A stretch of DNA of 22,617 nt, taken from a virus. The position numbers and the translations under genes are program-made. Shown piece by piece: positions 1-9,079 of the stretch. How positions within the stretch are numbered: the first letter of the stretch is position 1; each line of letters opens with the position of its first letter. The notes beneath the pieces were generated by a model, which was not told the origin of the DNA, did no database searches, and worked only from the letters and a program-made list of their open reading frames with translations. Where the stretch lies: IMG/VR virus record IMGVR_UViG_3300009168_000124, positions 1 to 22,617 of that record. One strand, written 5' to 3'.

Positions 1-2328
1 CACCCGGTCGCCTTCCAGTCGGTACTGGCACGGCTGGTACCCGCTGCCGTAGTTGGCCCACCCCGCGGAGAACGGCAGTGCCGTCCACGCCGTCGTGCCC
101 GCCGCCGAACCTGGCGGCCCCTGCGCTCCCTGCGGACCACCGACCGGCGTGATCGACAGGTACGAGCGCGACGCCTGGAAGTTCCGGGTGGCGTCGGCGG
201 CGATGTGCGGCGAGATGTAGTCGCCCTGGCGCAGATAGCAGACCAGTTCGCCGTCGTGGGAGAAGTAGTCCCCGGTGACGCCCGAGCGGTAGCCCGAGCC
301 GATCGGGTTGGACGACGCCAGGATCGTGGAGAACGTGACCGGGTCGCGGACCTCGATGTAGGTGTCGGTGTACTGCGTCGCCGTGGTGGCGGTGAAGGCG
401 GCGTGCAGACCGATGCGGTAGTACCCGGCGACGTCGCACACGACCACGGTGCCGTTGGCGTGGCGGTAGAAGCCCGCCGACTGCGTGGGCGGGTTCGGGG
501 TGAGCTGTATCTTCCCGGCGCCTCCGGTGATCGAGGACGGGCCGCTGAAGTTGCTGAACCAGAAGCCCATCGCGGCGTTGCCTGGGTCGCCCTTGTCGCC
601 CTTGGCGCCGCCGACCGGGGTGATGACGATGGCGCTGCGACCGTCAATCTGTGCCGCCTGGTTGGGCGTCACGAAGCACGTGATCATGTCGCCCACGGCG
701 AAGTCCATGATCGCCACGGCCTGGGGCTGCGTGTACCAGTTGAGGCTGGTGCCCGGCCCGACGTGGGTGGACGCTTCGAGCAGCGTGCCGCCGGTGTTGT
801 ACTTGCGAAGCTCGATGATCTCGTAGGCCGAGGCGCCCGTGATGTGGACCAGCGAGAGGCTCACATCAATCGCGTAGCGACCCGCGAGGTTGCAGACGAT
901 GGCCGACGTGTTGGCGTGGCGAGTCCAGCCCGACGCCCGCAGCGCTGGCCCCCAGTAAATCTGCGCCCCGCTGGTGGGTACGGCATTGCCGCCCGCGCTG
1001 GTGACGCCGGACGTAGCGCTGTACCAGTAGCCCGACAGACCACCGCCACCAGCGGAGGACACGGCCTCCCAGGAGTCGCCGTCCCAGAACTTCATCACCG
1101 GAGCGGACGGGACCGTTGTGTCCACCCAGAGCTCAGGCTCGCCCGCGGTCACGGTGGGCGGCGTGGCCGCGATGCGGACCTCGTCGGGTCCGGTCGTGCC
1201 CGGCACACCCTGTGGTCCCTGCGGCCCCTGGGGGCCTTGGACGCCGGGGATGCCCTGGGCGCCGGTCGCGCCGGTCGGTCCCGCCGGGCCGGTGTCGCCC
1301 TTCGCTCCGCCGATCGACCAGACGACCCACGACGAGCGGGTCTCCGTCTTCACGCCCGTCACCGGAGCCTGGGCCGAGCAGTAGAGGTAGTCGCCCGCCT
1401 TCATGTCGAACTGAGCGTGGAGACTGCCCTGGGCGAAGGTGTTGCTCGCGATGTTGTCGACGCCCTCCATCACTCCGTCGACCGCCTTGATGAGGGTGCC
1501 GCCGCGGTATTGCTGCATGCGGAGGATGACCCAATCGCTCGCCGCGCCCGTCACCGTGAGGTTCATGGCCGAGCCGTACACGCCGTCCGCATCGACCGTG
1601 TAGAAGGTCATGTCGTGCGTCCAGCCCCGGATGAGGTACGGGTCGTTCCACGACAGCGCCGCCATTGTGACGCTGGAGATGGCGGCATTTCCGATGGCGG
1701 TGGTGGCGAAGTAGCCGGTGCCCGCCATCGAGACGACGGGACCGGCGTCGACCCAGCCGCCCGCGCCGCTACACGACCAGAGGATGCCGTCGATCACCCA
1801 TGCGGTGCCGGGCGTGCAGGGCAGCGCCGGTAGCTCGCTCGGGTCGTCCAGCTCTCCGAGGATGACGAGGCCAGCTCCTTGCGGACCTTGCGGTCCGGTC
1901 GCTCCGGTCGCTCCGGTCGGACCCTGCGGACCCTGAGCACCGGGCGGTCCCTGTGGACCAGGCACGGTCGAGGCCGGGCCAGTCGGACCCTGCGGGCCGG
2001 TCGGGCCAGCGGGACCAGTCGGACCAGCAGGACCCATCGGGCCTTCCGGGCCAGGCTCGCCACCACCGCTCGGGGGCGGGTCGGGGATGGGGCTGTAGAC
2101 CCACGACCCGTCTGGCTGCTGGGTGGCGATCTGGCCGAGACAGACGACGAGGTAGCGCGCGCCGTCCGGGGCGTCGGCGGGAAGGTCTTCGGTGCAGGGG
2201 ACGGAGCCGAAGGTGGTGTCGCGCCACTGCATGTCGCCCATCGGGCGGCGCTCGACCCACGCCAGGCGGGTGTTCAGGTTCGTGAGGTAGGCGGGCAGCG
2301 ACTGCTTCCGCTGAATCTCCTGGTGCAT
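1..2328 (-). CDS. Tail fibre / receptor-binding protein with collagen-like and C1q-like modules (partial, runs off left edge)
   Basis: The frame is open from ATG 2328 to the window edge (776 codons seen), so the C-terminus is missing. Residues 1-85 are a tail-attachment-like head. Residues about 90-153 are Gly-X-Y collagen-like repeats rich in GPQ, GPT and GAT. Three beta-rich modules of about 140 residues follow (roughly 199-340, 433-575 and 590-730). They resemble C1q/TNF-like jelly rolls; the last two end in ITPVGG and the first in SIGG, and a new Gly-X-Y run starts at about 341-381, 574-587 and 730-740. From about 746 there is a motif ([15 protein letters not shown]) common in receptor-binding ends of phage tail proteins. 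ATG follows the upstream stop by one base (TGAGATG). Phage collagen-like fibres are usually trimers, and host adsorption is the inferred role. Family and role are fairly sure; the exact fold is inferred from pattern. Confidence 0.85.
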   Translation of the reverse strand, partial: MHQEIQRKQSLPAYLTNLNTRLAWVERRPMGDMQWRDTTFGSVPCTEDLPADAPDGARYLVVCLGQIATQQPDGSWVYSPIPDPPPSGGGEPGPEGPMGPAGPTGPAGPTGPQGPTGPASTVPGPQGPPGAQGPQGPTGATGATGPQGPQGAGLVILGELDDPSELPALPCTPGTAWVIDGILWSCSGAGGWVDAGPVVSMAGTGYFATTAIGNAAISSVTMAALSWNDPYLIRGWTHDMTFYTVDADGVYGSAMNLTVTGAASDWVILRMQQYRGGTLIKAVDGVMEGVDNIASNTFAQGSLHAQFDMKAGDYLYCSAQAPVTGVKTETRSSWVVWSIGGAKGDTGPAGPTGATGAQGIPGVQGPQGPQGPQGVPGTTGPDEVRIAATPPTVTAGEPELWVDTTVPSAPVMKFWDGDSWEAVSSAGGGGLSGYWYSATSGVTSAGGNAVPTSGAQIYWGPALRASGWTRHANTSAIVCNLAGRYAIDVSLSLVHITGASAYEIIELRKYNTGGTLLEASTHVGPGTSLNWYTQPQAVAIMDFAVGDMITCFVTPNQAAQIDGRSAIVITPVGGAKGDKGDPGNAAMGFWFSNFSGPSSITGGAGKIQLTPNPPTQSAGFYRHANGTVVVCDVAGYYRIGLHAAFTATTATQYTDTYIEVRDPVTFSTILASSNPIGSGYRSGVTGDYFSHDGELVCYLRQGDYISPHIAADATRNFQASRSYLSITPVGGPQGAQGPPGSAAGTTAWTALPFSAGWANYGSGYQPCQYRLEGDRV
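1870..2061 (-). repeat. Gly-X-Y (collagen-like) coding repeat 1 of the tail fibre
   Basis: About 64 residues of near-uninterrupted Gly-X-Y triplets. The DNA holds short direct repeats such as GGTCCGCAGGGT-like units and a triple GACCGGAGC-type unit near 1900-1922. A second, shorter run lies at about 1186-1308. Such repeats can expand or contract by recombination and set fibre shaft length; this role is inferred. Confidence 0.85.
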
Positions 2329-2329
2329 C

Positions 2330-3439
2330 TCAGGTCGGTTCCACTCGGACGTTCGGGGCGCTGATGGCGGTGAAGCTGACCGTCTCTCCGTTGGGCGCCG
2401 ACTCGTTGACGACGACCTCGTGGATGCGCTGCCACTCCGTCACAGAGCGGCACAGACGGGTGACGGTGACGGGAAACCAGGCGCCGGGGATCAGTTGCTC
2501 GATGTGCCACGGCGCGCCGGGGAGCAGGGTGGTGTTGGCCGGGATGATGACCTGCACCGGGGCGGGGACCGAGTCCTCGATGTTGTGGGCAGCAGTTTCG
2601 GTCCACTGCTGCAAGTCGCCGGTCGATGGCTGCGATGTACTGGTGCCCTCGGTCGTGTTCGAGATGAGCAGGTCGATCCAGCCGTACTCGTCGAACCAGT
2701 CGGCGTTCTGGGCCACGCCCGCGTAGCCCTTGCCGTTGGTCACGAAGCCGCGCGTGTAGCACTGGTAGCCGTACTCGACCACCCGAGGGAACTGGCTCAT
2801 GTACTGCTCGTCGAGCGTCGGCAGCTCGGTCCACGCCAGATGAATGTCGAAGTAGAAGACGTCGCGGTTGACGACGCAGTAGTCGGTGCCCATGTCCTCG
2901 GCGTACTTGTCGAAGTCCTCCCACACGTACATCTGGAAGGCGTTGATGATGCGCGAGGTTCTCGGGTCGGCCGGGTGGTGGAGCGGATGCAGGTGCGACA
3001 GCATCTTCCACGGATCGCCGTTGAGGGCGTAGCACTGGTTCCGCAGCAGCCAGTCCATGCGGCTCACGGCGTTGCCGATGTTCGGGTAGCTCTGGTTGTA
3101 GCCCACGGTCAGCACTGTGCGCTTCGCCACCCACAGAATGTCCTCGGCGTACACCCGCACGGTGTCCCACTCGTACTCCAGCCGGACGATGGGTCCTTGC
3201 CACACCACGACGTCGTTGCGGAAGATATGCAGCTCCATCGCGATCGTGCGGAGATCGCCCAGCAGCTCGCAACACTCGTGCGTCGGCACGACGACTTCGG
3301 CGGTCGATACCTCGTCACGGATTCGCTGCCAGCGCACGGCCGTGAGCGGCGTCAGCTCCCCGAGGAAGTCCTCGCCGCCGCGCGCGTAGATCATGGCGCG
3401 GTGCGTGCCGCAGGTGAACCCGGTGTCGAGCGTGCTCAT
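2330..3439 (-). CDS. Minor tail protein, tail-tip (Tal-like) candidate
   Basis: 369 residues. ATG 3439 overlaps the stop of the upstream minor tail gene as ATGA, showing translational coupling. The protein begins [18 protein letters not shown] and continues with a beta-rich region that looks like the second minor tail protein found after the Dit-like gene in actinobacterial siphophages. It is rich in aromatic residues and has no membrane segment or signal peptide. In this position such proteins form the baseplate hub or tail-associated base that the fibre attaches to. I see no peptidase or lysozyme motif. The minor tail protein call rests on position and general resemblance; Tal-like is an inference. 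Confidence 0.75.
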   Translation of the reverse strand: MSTLDTGFTCGTHRAMIYARGGEDFLGELTPLTAVRWQRIRDEVSTAEVVVPTHECCELLGDLRTIAMELHIFRNDVVVWQGPIVRLEYEWDTVRVYAEDILWVAKRTVLTVGYNQSYPNIGNAVSRMDWLLRNQCYALNGDPWKMLSHLHPLHHPADPRTSRIINAFQMYVWEDFDKYAEDMGTDYCVVNRDVFYFDIHLAWTELPTLDEQYMSQFPRVVEYGYQCYTRGFVTNGKGYAGVAQNADWFDEYGWIDLLISNTTEGTSTSQPSTGDLQQWTETAAHNIEDSVPAPVQVIIPANTTLLPGAPWHIEQLIPGAWFPVTVTRLCRSVTEWQRIHEVVVNESAPNGETVSFTAISAPNVRVEPT

Positions 3440-4854
3440 GACACCGAGACGGCGGACGCCCGCAGCAGGAGCCGAACGGCCTTGTCCACCTCCTGGTCGA
3501 TGGTCAGCCGATAGTTGCCGTGCGGGACCGAGATGTACTTGATGGGGTCGCCGCGCCAGTCGCGCACGAACGCACCGAGGCGGCGTATCTCGCCGCTGTG
3601 GTTGACGATGGCCACGCGCCGGGAGTTGTCGATGGTGAGGATCGTGTTGGGCGGGATGAAGGGGATGAGCCAGCCCGCCAGACGCACGTCCCCGGCCCAC
3701 AGCCCGATCCGAACCTGCTCTGCTTGTTCGGAGTAGCTGACGATCTGGATGACAGGCGCCTTCTCGCTGAAGGAGCGGCCCTCGGGGGCGTGCCACGGCA
3801 GTTCCCTCCGCAGCCACTGCATCGCCGGAGTGAACGCCGGTAGCGGCTCGGTCCGGGTGAGCGTGCGGGCGAGCGAGCGCATGGAGGTCACGCCCGGAAG
3901 GTCGAACGGGTCAGGGGTCGGTTCGACCACCGGATCGGGCGGGTCGGTGATGAGCACACCGCCGCTGTCGGGCGGCAGCGGCGAGAAGGGATCGGGAAGC
4001 GTGTGCTTGGCCGGGTTGGCGGCCACGATGGTCAGCTCGAACTCGGCCATCGCTCCCGACGTGTTCATCTTCGGGTGCTGGATGACGGTCGGCCCCCCGG
4101 TGATCATGGCGTTGTAGTACTGGCGGAGGTACGGCACCACGCAGGAGTGCGCGCAGCACGACCACGACGGCGGACCGGCGTTCAGGTCGTTGTAGATGCG
4201 CGGCCACAGGCACCACGGCCCGAGGGACGGGTCGGGGCCGAGGATCAGCTCGTCGTAGGTCGCGGGCCACAGGTTGTCGGTGTCGCACGCCGGGCCTGCG
4301 TTGAAGCTGTCGTAGTCGTTCGGCCAGCACTGGCCCTCTGCATCGTCGTCCTCGCACATGCAGGGGCAGCAGTCGAAGAAGGTGAGGTTGTCGCCCAGGC
4401 ACGGCTCCTCGGGGTTCCCGGCGAAGAAGTTGAGCCACTCGAGACCAGCCGTCAGCGAGCACTCGTCGACGGCGACCGCCAGGCAGCGCACCACGAGCGT
4501 GCGCGGGCCGAAGTAGGGCGGGCCGAGGACGCCGCCGAAGGTGACGGCGTTCGACACGGTGACGGCGCGCGTCGAGGTGAAGTCGCCCTGCACGTCGAGT
4601 CCGACGACACCGAGGAAGCCCCACGTGTCGGGGTTGTCGGGGTCGAACCACGGCGCATGGTCCTGGCCCGGTGACGTGTAGACGCCGCCGCCGGGGAGCA
4701 CCTGGTTCGCCGTCTCGCAGTCCTCGCATTCCTGGAGCCAGCAGATGCCCATGTTGCGGGCGTAGGCGAAGACGCGGGCGTTGTTGACGATCTCGATGTA
4801 CGGAGCGCCGTAGATCGGGTCGCCCGACCCGAGCGCCAGCCATCCGGGGTACAC
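3436..4854 (-). CDS. Minor tail protein, distal tail (Dit-like) candidate
   Basis: 472 residues. The start is GTG 4854, preceded by TAGGAGG five to six bases upstream; this overlaps the stop of the tape measure C-terminal ORF. The start MYPGWLALGSGDPIYG, then a segment on varying naming of time-ordered residues ending YTSPGQDHAPWFDPDNPDTW, is typical of the first minor tail protein after the tape measure gene in actinobacterial siphophages. The middle (about residues 125-235) is very Cys-rich, with a cluster FFDCCPCMCEDD and SWSCCAHSC, which could bind metal or form disulfides. A Pro-rich linker (about 295-325) separates this from a C-terminal beta-rich domain with VRIGLWAGDVRLAGW. The C-terminal part resembles a fibre-docking domain, but I do not recognise it with certainty. 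Confidence 0.8.
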   Translation of the reverse strand: MYPGWLALGSGDPIYGAPYIEIVNNARVFAYARNMGICWLQECEDCETANQVLPGGGVYTSPGQDHAPWFDPDNPDTWGFLGVVGLDVQGDFTSTRAVTVSNAVTFGGVLGPPYFGPRTLVVRCLAVAVDECSLTAGLEWLNFFAGNPEEPCLGDNLTFFDCCPCMCEDDDAEGQCWPNDYDSFNAGPACDTDNLWPATYDELILGPDPSLGPWCLWPRIYNDLNAGPPSWSCCAHSCVVPYLRQYYNAMITGGPTVIQHPKMNTSGAMAEFELTIVAANPAKHTLPDPFSPLPPDSGGVLITDPPDPVVEPTPDPFDLPGVTSMRSLARTLTRTEPLPAFTPAMQWLRRELPWHAPEGRSFSEKAPVIQIVSYSEQAEQVRIGLWAGDVRLAGWLIPFIPPNTILTIDNSRRVAIVNHSGEIRRLGAFVRDWRGDPIKYISVPHGNYRLTIDQEVDKAVRLLLRASAVSVS

Positions 4855-4862
4855 GGCGCCTC

Positions 4863-5795
4863 CTAGCTCGCCATCGCCGCGGCGCGGTTGATCACCTGAG
4901 CGGCTACGGCCACCGGATCAGCCGACACCGGCGTGATGGTCTGGTACACGTTCACCTGCTTGTTGATGGCGGCGCCAGGCTGGCCGCTCTGCGTCGGCAG
5001 TGTCTGGCCCCGCAGCAGCGCGGCCATTGCCCGCACGCTCGGGTCCACGAGGTTGAGCGGGCGGTCGAGCGGGATGACCGCCTCCCGGCCCGCCTCACCG
5101 ATGATCTTGGCCGTGGGCGAGGCGTAGACGCCGCCCTCGGCGTCGAAGGGGTTGAGACCGCTGACGGCGCCGCCGATGCCGCTGAGTATGTCGCCGGGGC
5201 TGGGGATGAAGCTCTTGATCTTCGACGTGATCGCGCTGCCCATCGAGCCGATGCCCTGGAGGATGAAGTCGACGATGGAGCGACCCACGCCGACAAGCGA
5301 GCTGGCGGCGCCGCTGATGGCGCTGGCGACCTGACCGGGTAGCCCGCGGCCCCACGCCAGGAGCGATTCGACGGCACTGGTGATGCCGCTCATGATCCAA
5401 CCCACGAGCGACTTGCCGACGGCGGTGATGACGCCGATGCCGGTGGAGATGGCGGCGACGATCTGCCCCGGTATGGCGGTGAAGAAGGCGACCACCTCGA
5501 GAGCCCAGCCCGCCAGCGTGGACATGACGGACGCGGCCATCTCCACGAACCACCCGACCACCATCGCGATCAGCTGGCCGCCCAGCCCGGCGAGCATCCC
5601 CGGTAGGCGTAGGAACCAGTTCACGATCCCGTTGATGAGGTCCGGGATGATGCTGTTGCCGATGAGGCGGTTGAACAGGTTCACGAACCAGTCGATGACG
5701 CCCTGGACCCAACCCGCGACGATCCCGATGACCTTGGCCAGTACGCCGCCGAACTCGGCCAGGATCGAGGCCAAGGCGTCCGCTACGACGCCCAC
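4863..5795 (-). CDS. Tape measure protein, C-terminal fragment (separate ORF after frame change)
   Basis: 310 residues from GTG 5795. Many amphipathic and hydrophobic helices (residues about 1-200) are followed by a Gly-rich segment and IIGEAGREAVIPL (about 235-247), a signature of the end of siphophage tape measure proteins. The GTG has only a poor ribosome site. Reading upstream in the same frame gives VEALTDLV, which joins smoothly to the end of the preceding ORF. This is therefore best read as the second part of one tape measure protein split by a one-base frame change near 5813-5818. The alternative is a truly split gene with independent initiation. Confidence 0.8.
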   Translation of the reverse strand: MGVVADALASILAEFGGVLAKVIGIVAGWVQGVIDWFVNLFNRLIGNSIIPDLINGIVNWFLRLPGMLAGLGGQLIAMVVGWFVEMAASVMSTLAGWALEVVAFFTAIPGQIVAAISTGIGVITAVGKSLVGWIMSGITSAVESLLAWGRGLPGQVASAISGAASSLVGVGRSIVDFILQGIGSMGSAITSKIKSFIPSPGDILSGIGGAVSGLNPFDAEGGVYASPTAKIIGEAGREAVIPLDRPLNLVDPSVRAMAALLRGQTLPTQSGQPGAAINKQVNVYQTITPVSADPVAVAAQVINRAAAMAS

Positions 5796-5803
5796 AAGAT
5801 CGG

Positions 5804-7927
5804 TCAGCGCCTCGACACAGTGCCGATGGCGCTGGAGAACCCGGCAAGGGCGCCGTTGATGGTCAGCAGCAGCGGAGTGAGGGCGACGAGGACCTCGTTG
5901 GTCAGTTGCAGCAAGACCGTCAGCAGGGGCGCGAAGGCGGTCAGCAGCTGCGCCCCCACGGTGACGAGCTGGAGGCCCGAGGTCACCAGGACCGGCAGCA
6001 GCGGGGCCATGACGAGCAGGACCTGACTGACGAGCTGCATGAATACCGGGATCAGGGGCGTGAGGGCCTTGAACAGTTCGTCGAAGACGTCGACCACGAG
6101 GGGCAGCTGCTCGGCGAGCTCCTTGGTCAGTAGGTCGATGACGGGCGAGAGAACAGGCTCCAGCTGCGTGAAGGCATCGACCAGGAACTCGACGGCCCGG
6201 ACGAACAGGTCCGCGATGATCGGCACGAGCGGGGCGACGGCCCGCAGAAGCTGCCCGAGCAGCCGACCGACGGCGTTCAGCAGGGGCTGAAGTGCGGTCA
6301 GGGCTTCGGCCAAGGTCTCACCGATGACGGTGGCGATCTGCTTCAGCGGGACAAGCAGCGGCTGTATGGCCTCGGCGATCTGCGCCAGCGCCTGCGCCAG
6401 CAGCTGGAAGACGCTGATGCGGCCGGAGATGTTGAACAGCTCCCCCAGCACGGGCAGCATCGCCCCGAGGTTCGTGGCGATGTCAGCGATGGCCGTCAGG
6501 GTGTTGGGCTGAACGAGGTTCTTGAAGAAGCCGACCGCCCCTTCGAGGAGGGGGGTCAGGTCCGACAGCAGTTGGCGCCCGGTGGCGAAGAACTGGAGCA
6601 GGGCGTCCTGGCCGGGGCCGGTGTTCAGCCACTCGTTGAACTTGCCCACGATGTCGGAGAGCTTCTGCACCAGGCCGGTGCCGCCTTCGGCCCCCGCCTG
6701 GAAGATCGTGAAGAGCGTCGCGCCGATGTTCTTCAGCAGGTCCCACCACGTCGAGAGCGCGGAGAGGCCGTCCTGGAGGAAGTCGTTGATGGCGCCGCTC
6801 TGCTGGCCCGCCGTGACCATCGCCAGAAGGCTCTCGGCCGACAGCTTCAGCATCTCGGCCAGGCGGGTGGCGGCCGGGGTGGCGGCCGTGAGGAACGGCC
6901 CGATGGACTGGACCACCGTCGAGATGGCGTCGCTCAGGCTCGCCATAGCGGGAGTCAGTCCGCCGACAAGCTGCGAGAAGTCGATGGTCTTCAGCGCGGC
7001 GACCAGGTCCTTGCCGAATGTGTTCGCCTGTCCGGCGGCGATCACCAGGGCCTCGCCGACGTCGGGGATCACGTTGGTGGCGAGGTCACGCAGGACGTCA
7101 CCCATCCCGGCGAACAGGGCCTCCTGTACGGCCTCCTGGATGCCGTGCAGCTGGGGCAGGATTTCCGAGAAGGCCACGGCGGTGTCGCGGGCGGCCGGGG
7201 TCAGGTCCTTCAGCGCCTTCTGAATGTCCTCGGCCTGGAGGTTGAAGGCCCGGCCCTCTTCCAGAGCGGTGGCGAACTCGGTGTTGATGGCCTTGAAGGC
7301 GGTGACCATCCCCTTCGACCCGACCAGCACGGCAGCGACCCCGGCGCCGAGGCCGAACAGCAGGGGCGTGAGCGCGCCGATGGACCCACCGAGGGCCTGG
7401 AGGGCCGAGCCGAGTACCTGCGTGATGACGGAGGCGAGCCCTTCGAAGATGGCGACGAGCGGCTCGCCCAACTCGACGATCCCGGCGAGGATCAGCTTCA
7501 TCCGGCCGCTCAGCCCGCGGCCGAACCCCTTGCCGAAGGCGTCGCCGGACTTGTTCCCGCTGTCGCCCATGCCGCCCTCGATCTCAGAGCGGGCAGAGGC
7601 CAGTTCCGTCTCGTCCACATCGACGCCGACCTCGGCCTCGATGCCGGACAGACCCTTGTTGATCTGGGCCTTGGCCGCCTTGATGTCGGCGGTGTCCGCC
7701 TCGATGTCCAGGTCGACGTCGATGTTCTTGAGCTGCTCCTCGACCTGCTTCTTGATGAGGGCGATCTTCTTCTTGAGCTGGGAGCCGTCGACCTTGCCCA
7801 GCTCGGAGTCGATCTGATCGGCGGCGCCCTTGCCCGCCTCTTTGCCCGCCGCCGTGACCTGAGCCTTCAGCTTGCCGGTGTCGGCATCGACGGTTACCTC
7901 GATGTGACCGACAGTCGGCCCGGCCAT
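5804..7927 (-). CDS. Tape measure protein, N-terminal part
   Basis: 707 residues. ATG 7927 overlaps the chaperone T stop as TGATG, with GGAGGT six bases upstream. Residues about 1-125 are charged and helical, probably coiled coil (QLKKKIALIKKQVEEQL). A Gly-rich patch (about 128-145) leads into hydrophobic helices (about 145-215), then long repeating Leu/Pro/Val-rich helices with recurrent P-L-L-P-V or P-L-(L/I) patterns, typical of tape measure proteins. The protein sets tail length and is ejected with DNA, forming a channel in the membrane. It ends abruptly at GTVSRR, just before the C-terminal fragment in the -1 frame. Together the two parts give about 1,020 residues; the usual rule of about 1.5 angstrom per residue suggests a tail near 150 nm (inference). 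Confidence 0.93.
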   Translation of the reverse strand: MAGPTVGHIEVTVDADTGKLKAQVTAAGKEAGKGAADQIDSELGKVDGSQLKKKIALIKKQVEEQLKNIDVDLDIEADTADIKAAKAQINKGLSGIEAEVGVDVDETELASARSEIEGGMGDSGNKSGDAFGKGFGRGLSGRMKLILAGIVELGEPLVAIFEGLASVITQVLGSALQALGGSIGALTPLLFGLGAGVAAVLVGSKGMVTAFKAINTEFATALEEGRAFNLQAEDIQKALKDLTPAARDTAVAFSEILPQLHGIQEAVQEALFAGMGDVLRDLATNVIPDVGEALVIAAGQANTFGKDLVAALKTIDFSQLVGGLTPAMASLSDAISTVVQSIGPFLTAATPAATRLAEMLKLSAESLLAMVTAGQQSGAINDFLQDGLSALSTWWDLLKNIGATLFTIFQAGAEGGTGLVQKLSDIVGKFNEWLNTGPGQDALLQFFATGRQLLSDLTPLLEGAVGFFKNLVQPNTLTAIADIATNLGAMLPVLGELFNISGRISVFQLLAQALAQIAEAIQPLLVPLKQIATVIGETLAEALTALQPLLNAVGRLLGQLLRAVAPLVPIIADLFVRAVEFLVDAFTQLEPVLSPVIDLLTKELAEQLPLVVDVFDELFKALTPLIPVFMQLVSQVLLVMAPLLPVLVTSGLQLVTVGAQLLTAFAPLLTVLLQLTNEVLVALTPLLLTINGALAGFSSAIGTVSRR

Positions 7928-8307
7928 CAGCTACCTCCGGTGTCGCTCCTGGCTGAGCTGCTGTCGGGCGATGGTACGCCCTCACTCGCCGGGAGGGTGC
8001 CCTGACGGATGGCGGGCGCCGCTCCCATCGCTGCGGCGAAGGCCATGAAGGACGCGCCGTCCTGCTCGAGATCGCCCTCGGTGACGACCTGCGTGTGGCC
8101 CGGCGGCGGGCGCTCCAACTCGAAGTTGAAGCGGTCCGGGTCCTTCACGCGCTGGATGGCCCAGTACCAGATCGTGTTGAACCACGACTGCGGCGGCAGG
8201 GCCCAGAGGTCTACGCCGTTGCAGCTGGCCTCGCCGTCGATCGCCTGCCAGTGGTCGGCCGCGATCGCGACGAGACGACGGCAGGTGTAGTAGGGCGCAC
8301 CGACCAC
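7927..8307 (-). CDS. Tail assembly chaperone T (downstream part of a G-T frameshift product)
   Basis: The frame from GTG 8307 gives 126 residues. It overlaps the end of the G ORF by 97 bases in the -1 register, and its stop overlaps the tape measure start (TGATG). The core LPPQSWFNTIWYWAIQR, followed by DPDRFNFEL, looks like the T domain of siphophage tail assembly chaperones, normally made only as a G-T fusion by programmed ribosomal slippage. The GTG has no convincing ribosome site of its own, which favours translation by frameshift. The position just before the tape measure gene is diagnostic. The C-terminal tail (about 100-126) is Ser/Pro-rich and probably disordered. Confidence 0.82.
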   Translation of the reverse strand: MVGAPYYTCRRLVAIAADHWQAIDGEASCNGVDLWALPPQSWFNTIWYWAIQRVKDPDRFNFELERPPPGHTQVVTEGDLEQDGASFMAFAAAMGAAPAIRQGTLPASEGVPSPDSSSARSDTGGS

Positions 8308-8603
8308 TCCTCGATCAGCGCCTCGATCAGCTCCACGATCAACTGAATGTCGAGGCCCTGCTGTAGATCGGCATGGATGACCGCGTAGTCCTCGTCATCG
8401 AGCACGCCTTTGAGGAAGTCGAACAGCGCTCCCAGCGACTCCAGGCGGAAGTTGCCGTCGACCATGTTGGACAACAGCAGCGCCAGCTGGCCGCTCGATG
8501 GGGCGTGGGCGGTGAGGGTCTCCTCGTCCCACTGGAACTGAATGTCGACGGCGTTGGGAACAGCGGGGCTGCCGCGGTGGGCCGCGGTCTTGAACTGTTT
8601 CAA
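8211..8603 (-). CDS. Tail assembly chaperone G
   Basis: 130 residues from TTG 8603, chosen because AGGAGG lies seven bases upstream and no other start fits. The protein is acidic and helical (residues about 40-100), ends its ordered part with LIEALIEEW and has a disordered Arg/Ser/Thr/Pro tail, as is usual for chaperone G. It coats the tape measure before the tail tube polymerises. The -1 frame opens at about 8395, so slippage to the T frame could happen anywhere between about 8395 and 8211. No standard X-XXY-YYZ heptamer is visible there. The best weak candidate is C-CCT at 8295-8292, which would join SVRP to YYTCRR. Confidence 0.8.
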   Translation of the reverse strand: MKQFKTAAHRGSPAVPNAVDIQFQWDEETLTAHAPSSGQLALLLSNMVDGNFRLESLGALFDFLKGVLDDEDYAVIHADLQQGLDIQLIVELIEALIEEWSVRPTTPAVVSSRSRPTTGRRSTARPAATA

Positions 8604-8629
8604 GGTGGGACCTCCTGTGGCGCCGGAGG

Positions 8630-9079
8630 CTAGATCCGTCCGGCGGTGCCGCCGGTAGCCGCAGCGACAGCTGAGTTGGTGGCGTGCTGGAGCACGTGTC
8701 GGCCCGAGTAGCCGCGGGTGCCGAACCGGGCCACTCGAATCCGACCTTGCCAGCGCGTCCAAGAGAAACGCTCCCAGCTCTCCGAGGGCGCGCGGCCGTA
8801 CTCGACGAACTCGGCGTGGTCGCTGTCGTTGATGACGGTGAGACGCACGCGATGCTGGTTCGACCCGGCGCGGCTGAACCGCCAGGACGCCTTGTACGTG
8901 CCGACGATGCCGCCACGGTGCATGGCGTTGAGCGGGTCGTTGACGGGCGACAACCCGCGTGCGGCGTTCACGATGGCGTTGCCCAGATCGTCGCGCCACT
9001 GGAACACGGCGCGGCCGGGAGCGTTCAACGCCGAGATGATGGCGGCGTCGTTGACGTCGACGTCGACCCTAGAGGCCAA
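8630..9079 (-). CDS. HK97 gp10-like neck / tail-completion protein
   Basis: 149 residues from TTG 9079, overlapping the upstream stop by 11 bases. No ATG or GTG is available nearby, so the TTG is taken as the start. The sequence AIVNAARGLSPVNDP, followed by a Gly-rich strand and HAEFVEYGRAP, is the pattern of the HK97 gp10 family (a head-closure or tail-terminator-like neck protein): N-terminal helix, SP.(D/N) turn, beta strands with VEYG, and an Ala-rich C-terminal helix. Its place between the connector and the tail chaperones agrees. The start codon is less sure than the product class. Confidence 0.72.
   Translation of the reverse strand: MASRVDVDVNDAAIISALNAPGRAVFQWRDDLGNAIVNAARGLSPVNDPLNAMHRGGIVGTYKASWRFSRAGSNQHRVRLTVINDSDHAEFVEYGRAPSESWERFSWTRWQGRIRVARFGTRGYSGRHVLQHATNSAVAAATGGTAGRI

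Noticed and set aside
205-1833. A 542-codon plus-strand open frame opposite the tail fibre
   Set aside because: The minus-strand frame is open throughout, with collagen-like and C1q-like modules, so this is a shadow.
1186-2061. CRISPR-like repetition
   Set aside because: The short repeats encode Gly-X-Y triplets in frame, with no unique spacers of equal length.
6572-8005. A 477-codon plus-strand open frame opposite the tape measure gene
   Set aside because: Low-complexity Gly/Leu/Asp/Glu product that mirrors the repetitive tape measure codons; no independent support.
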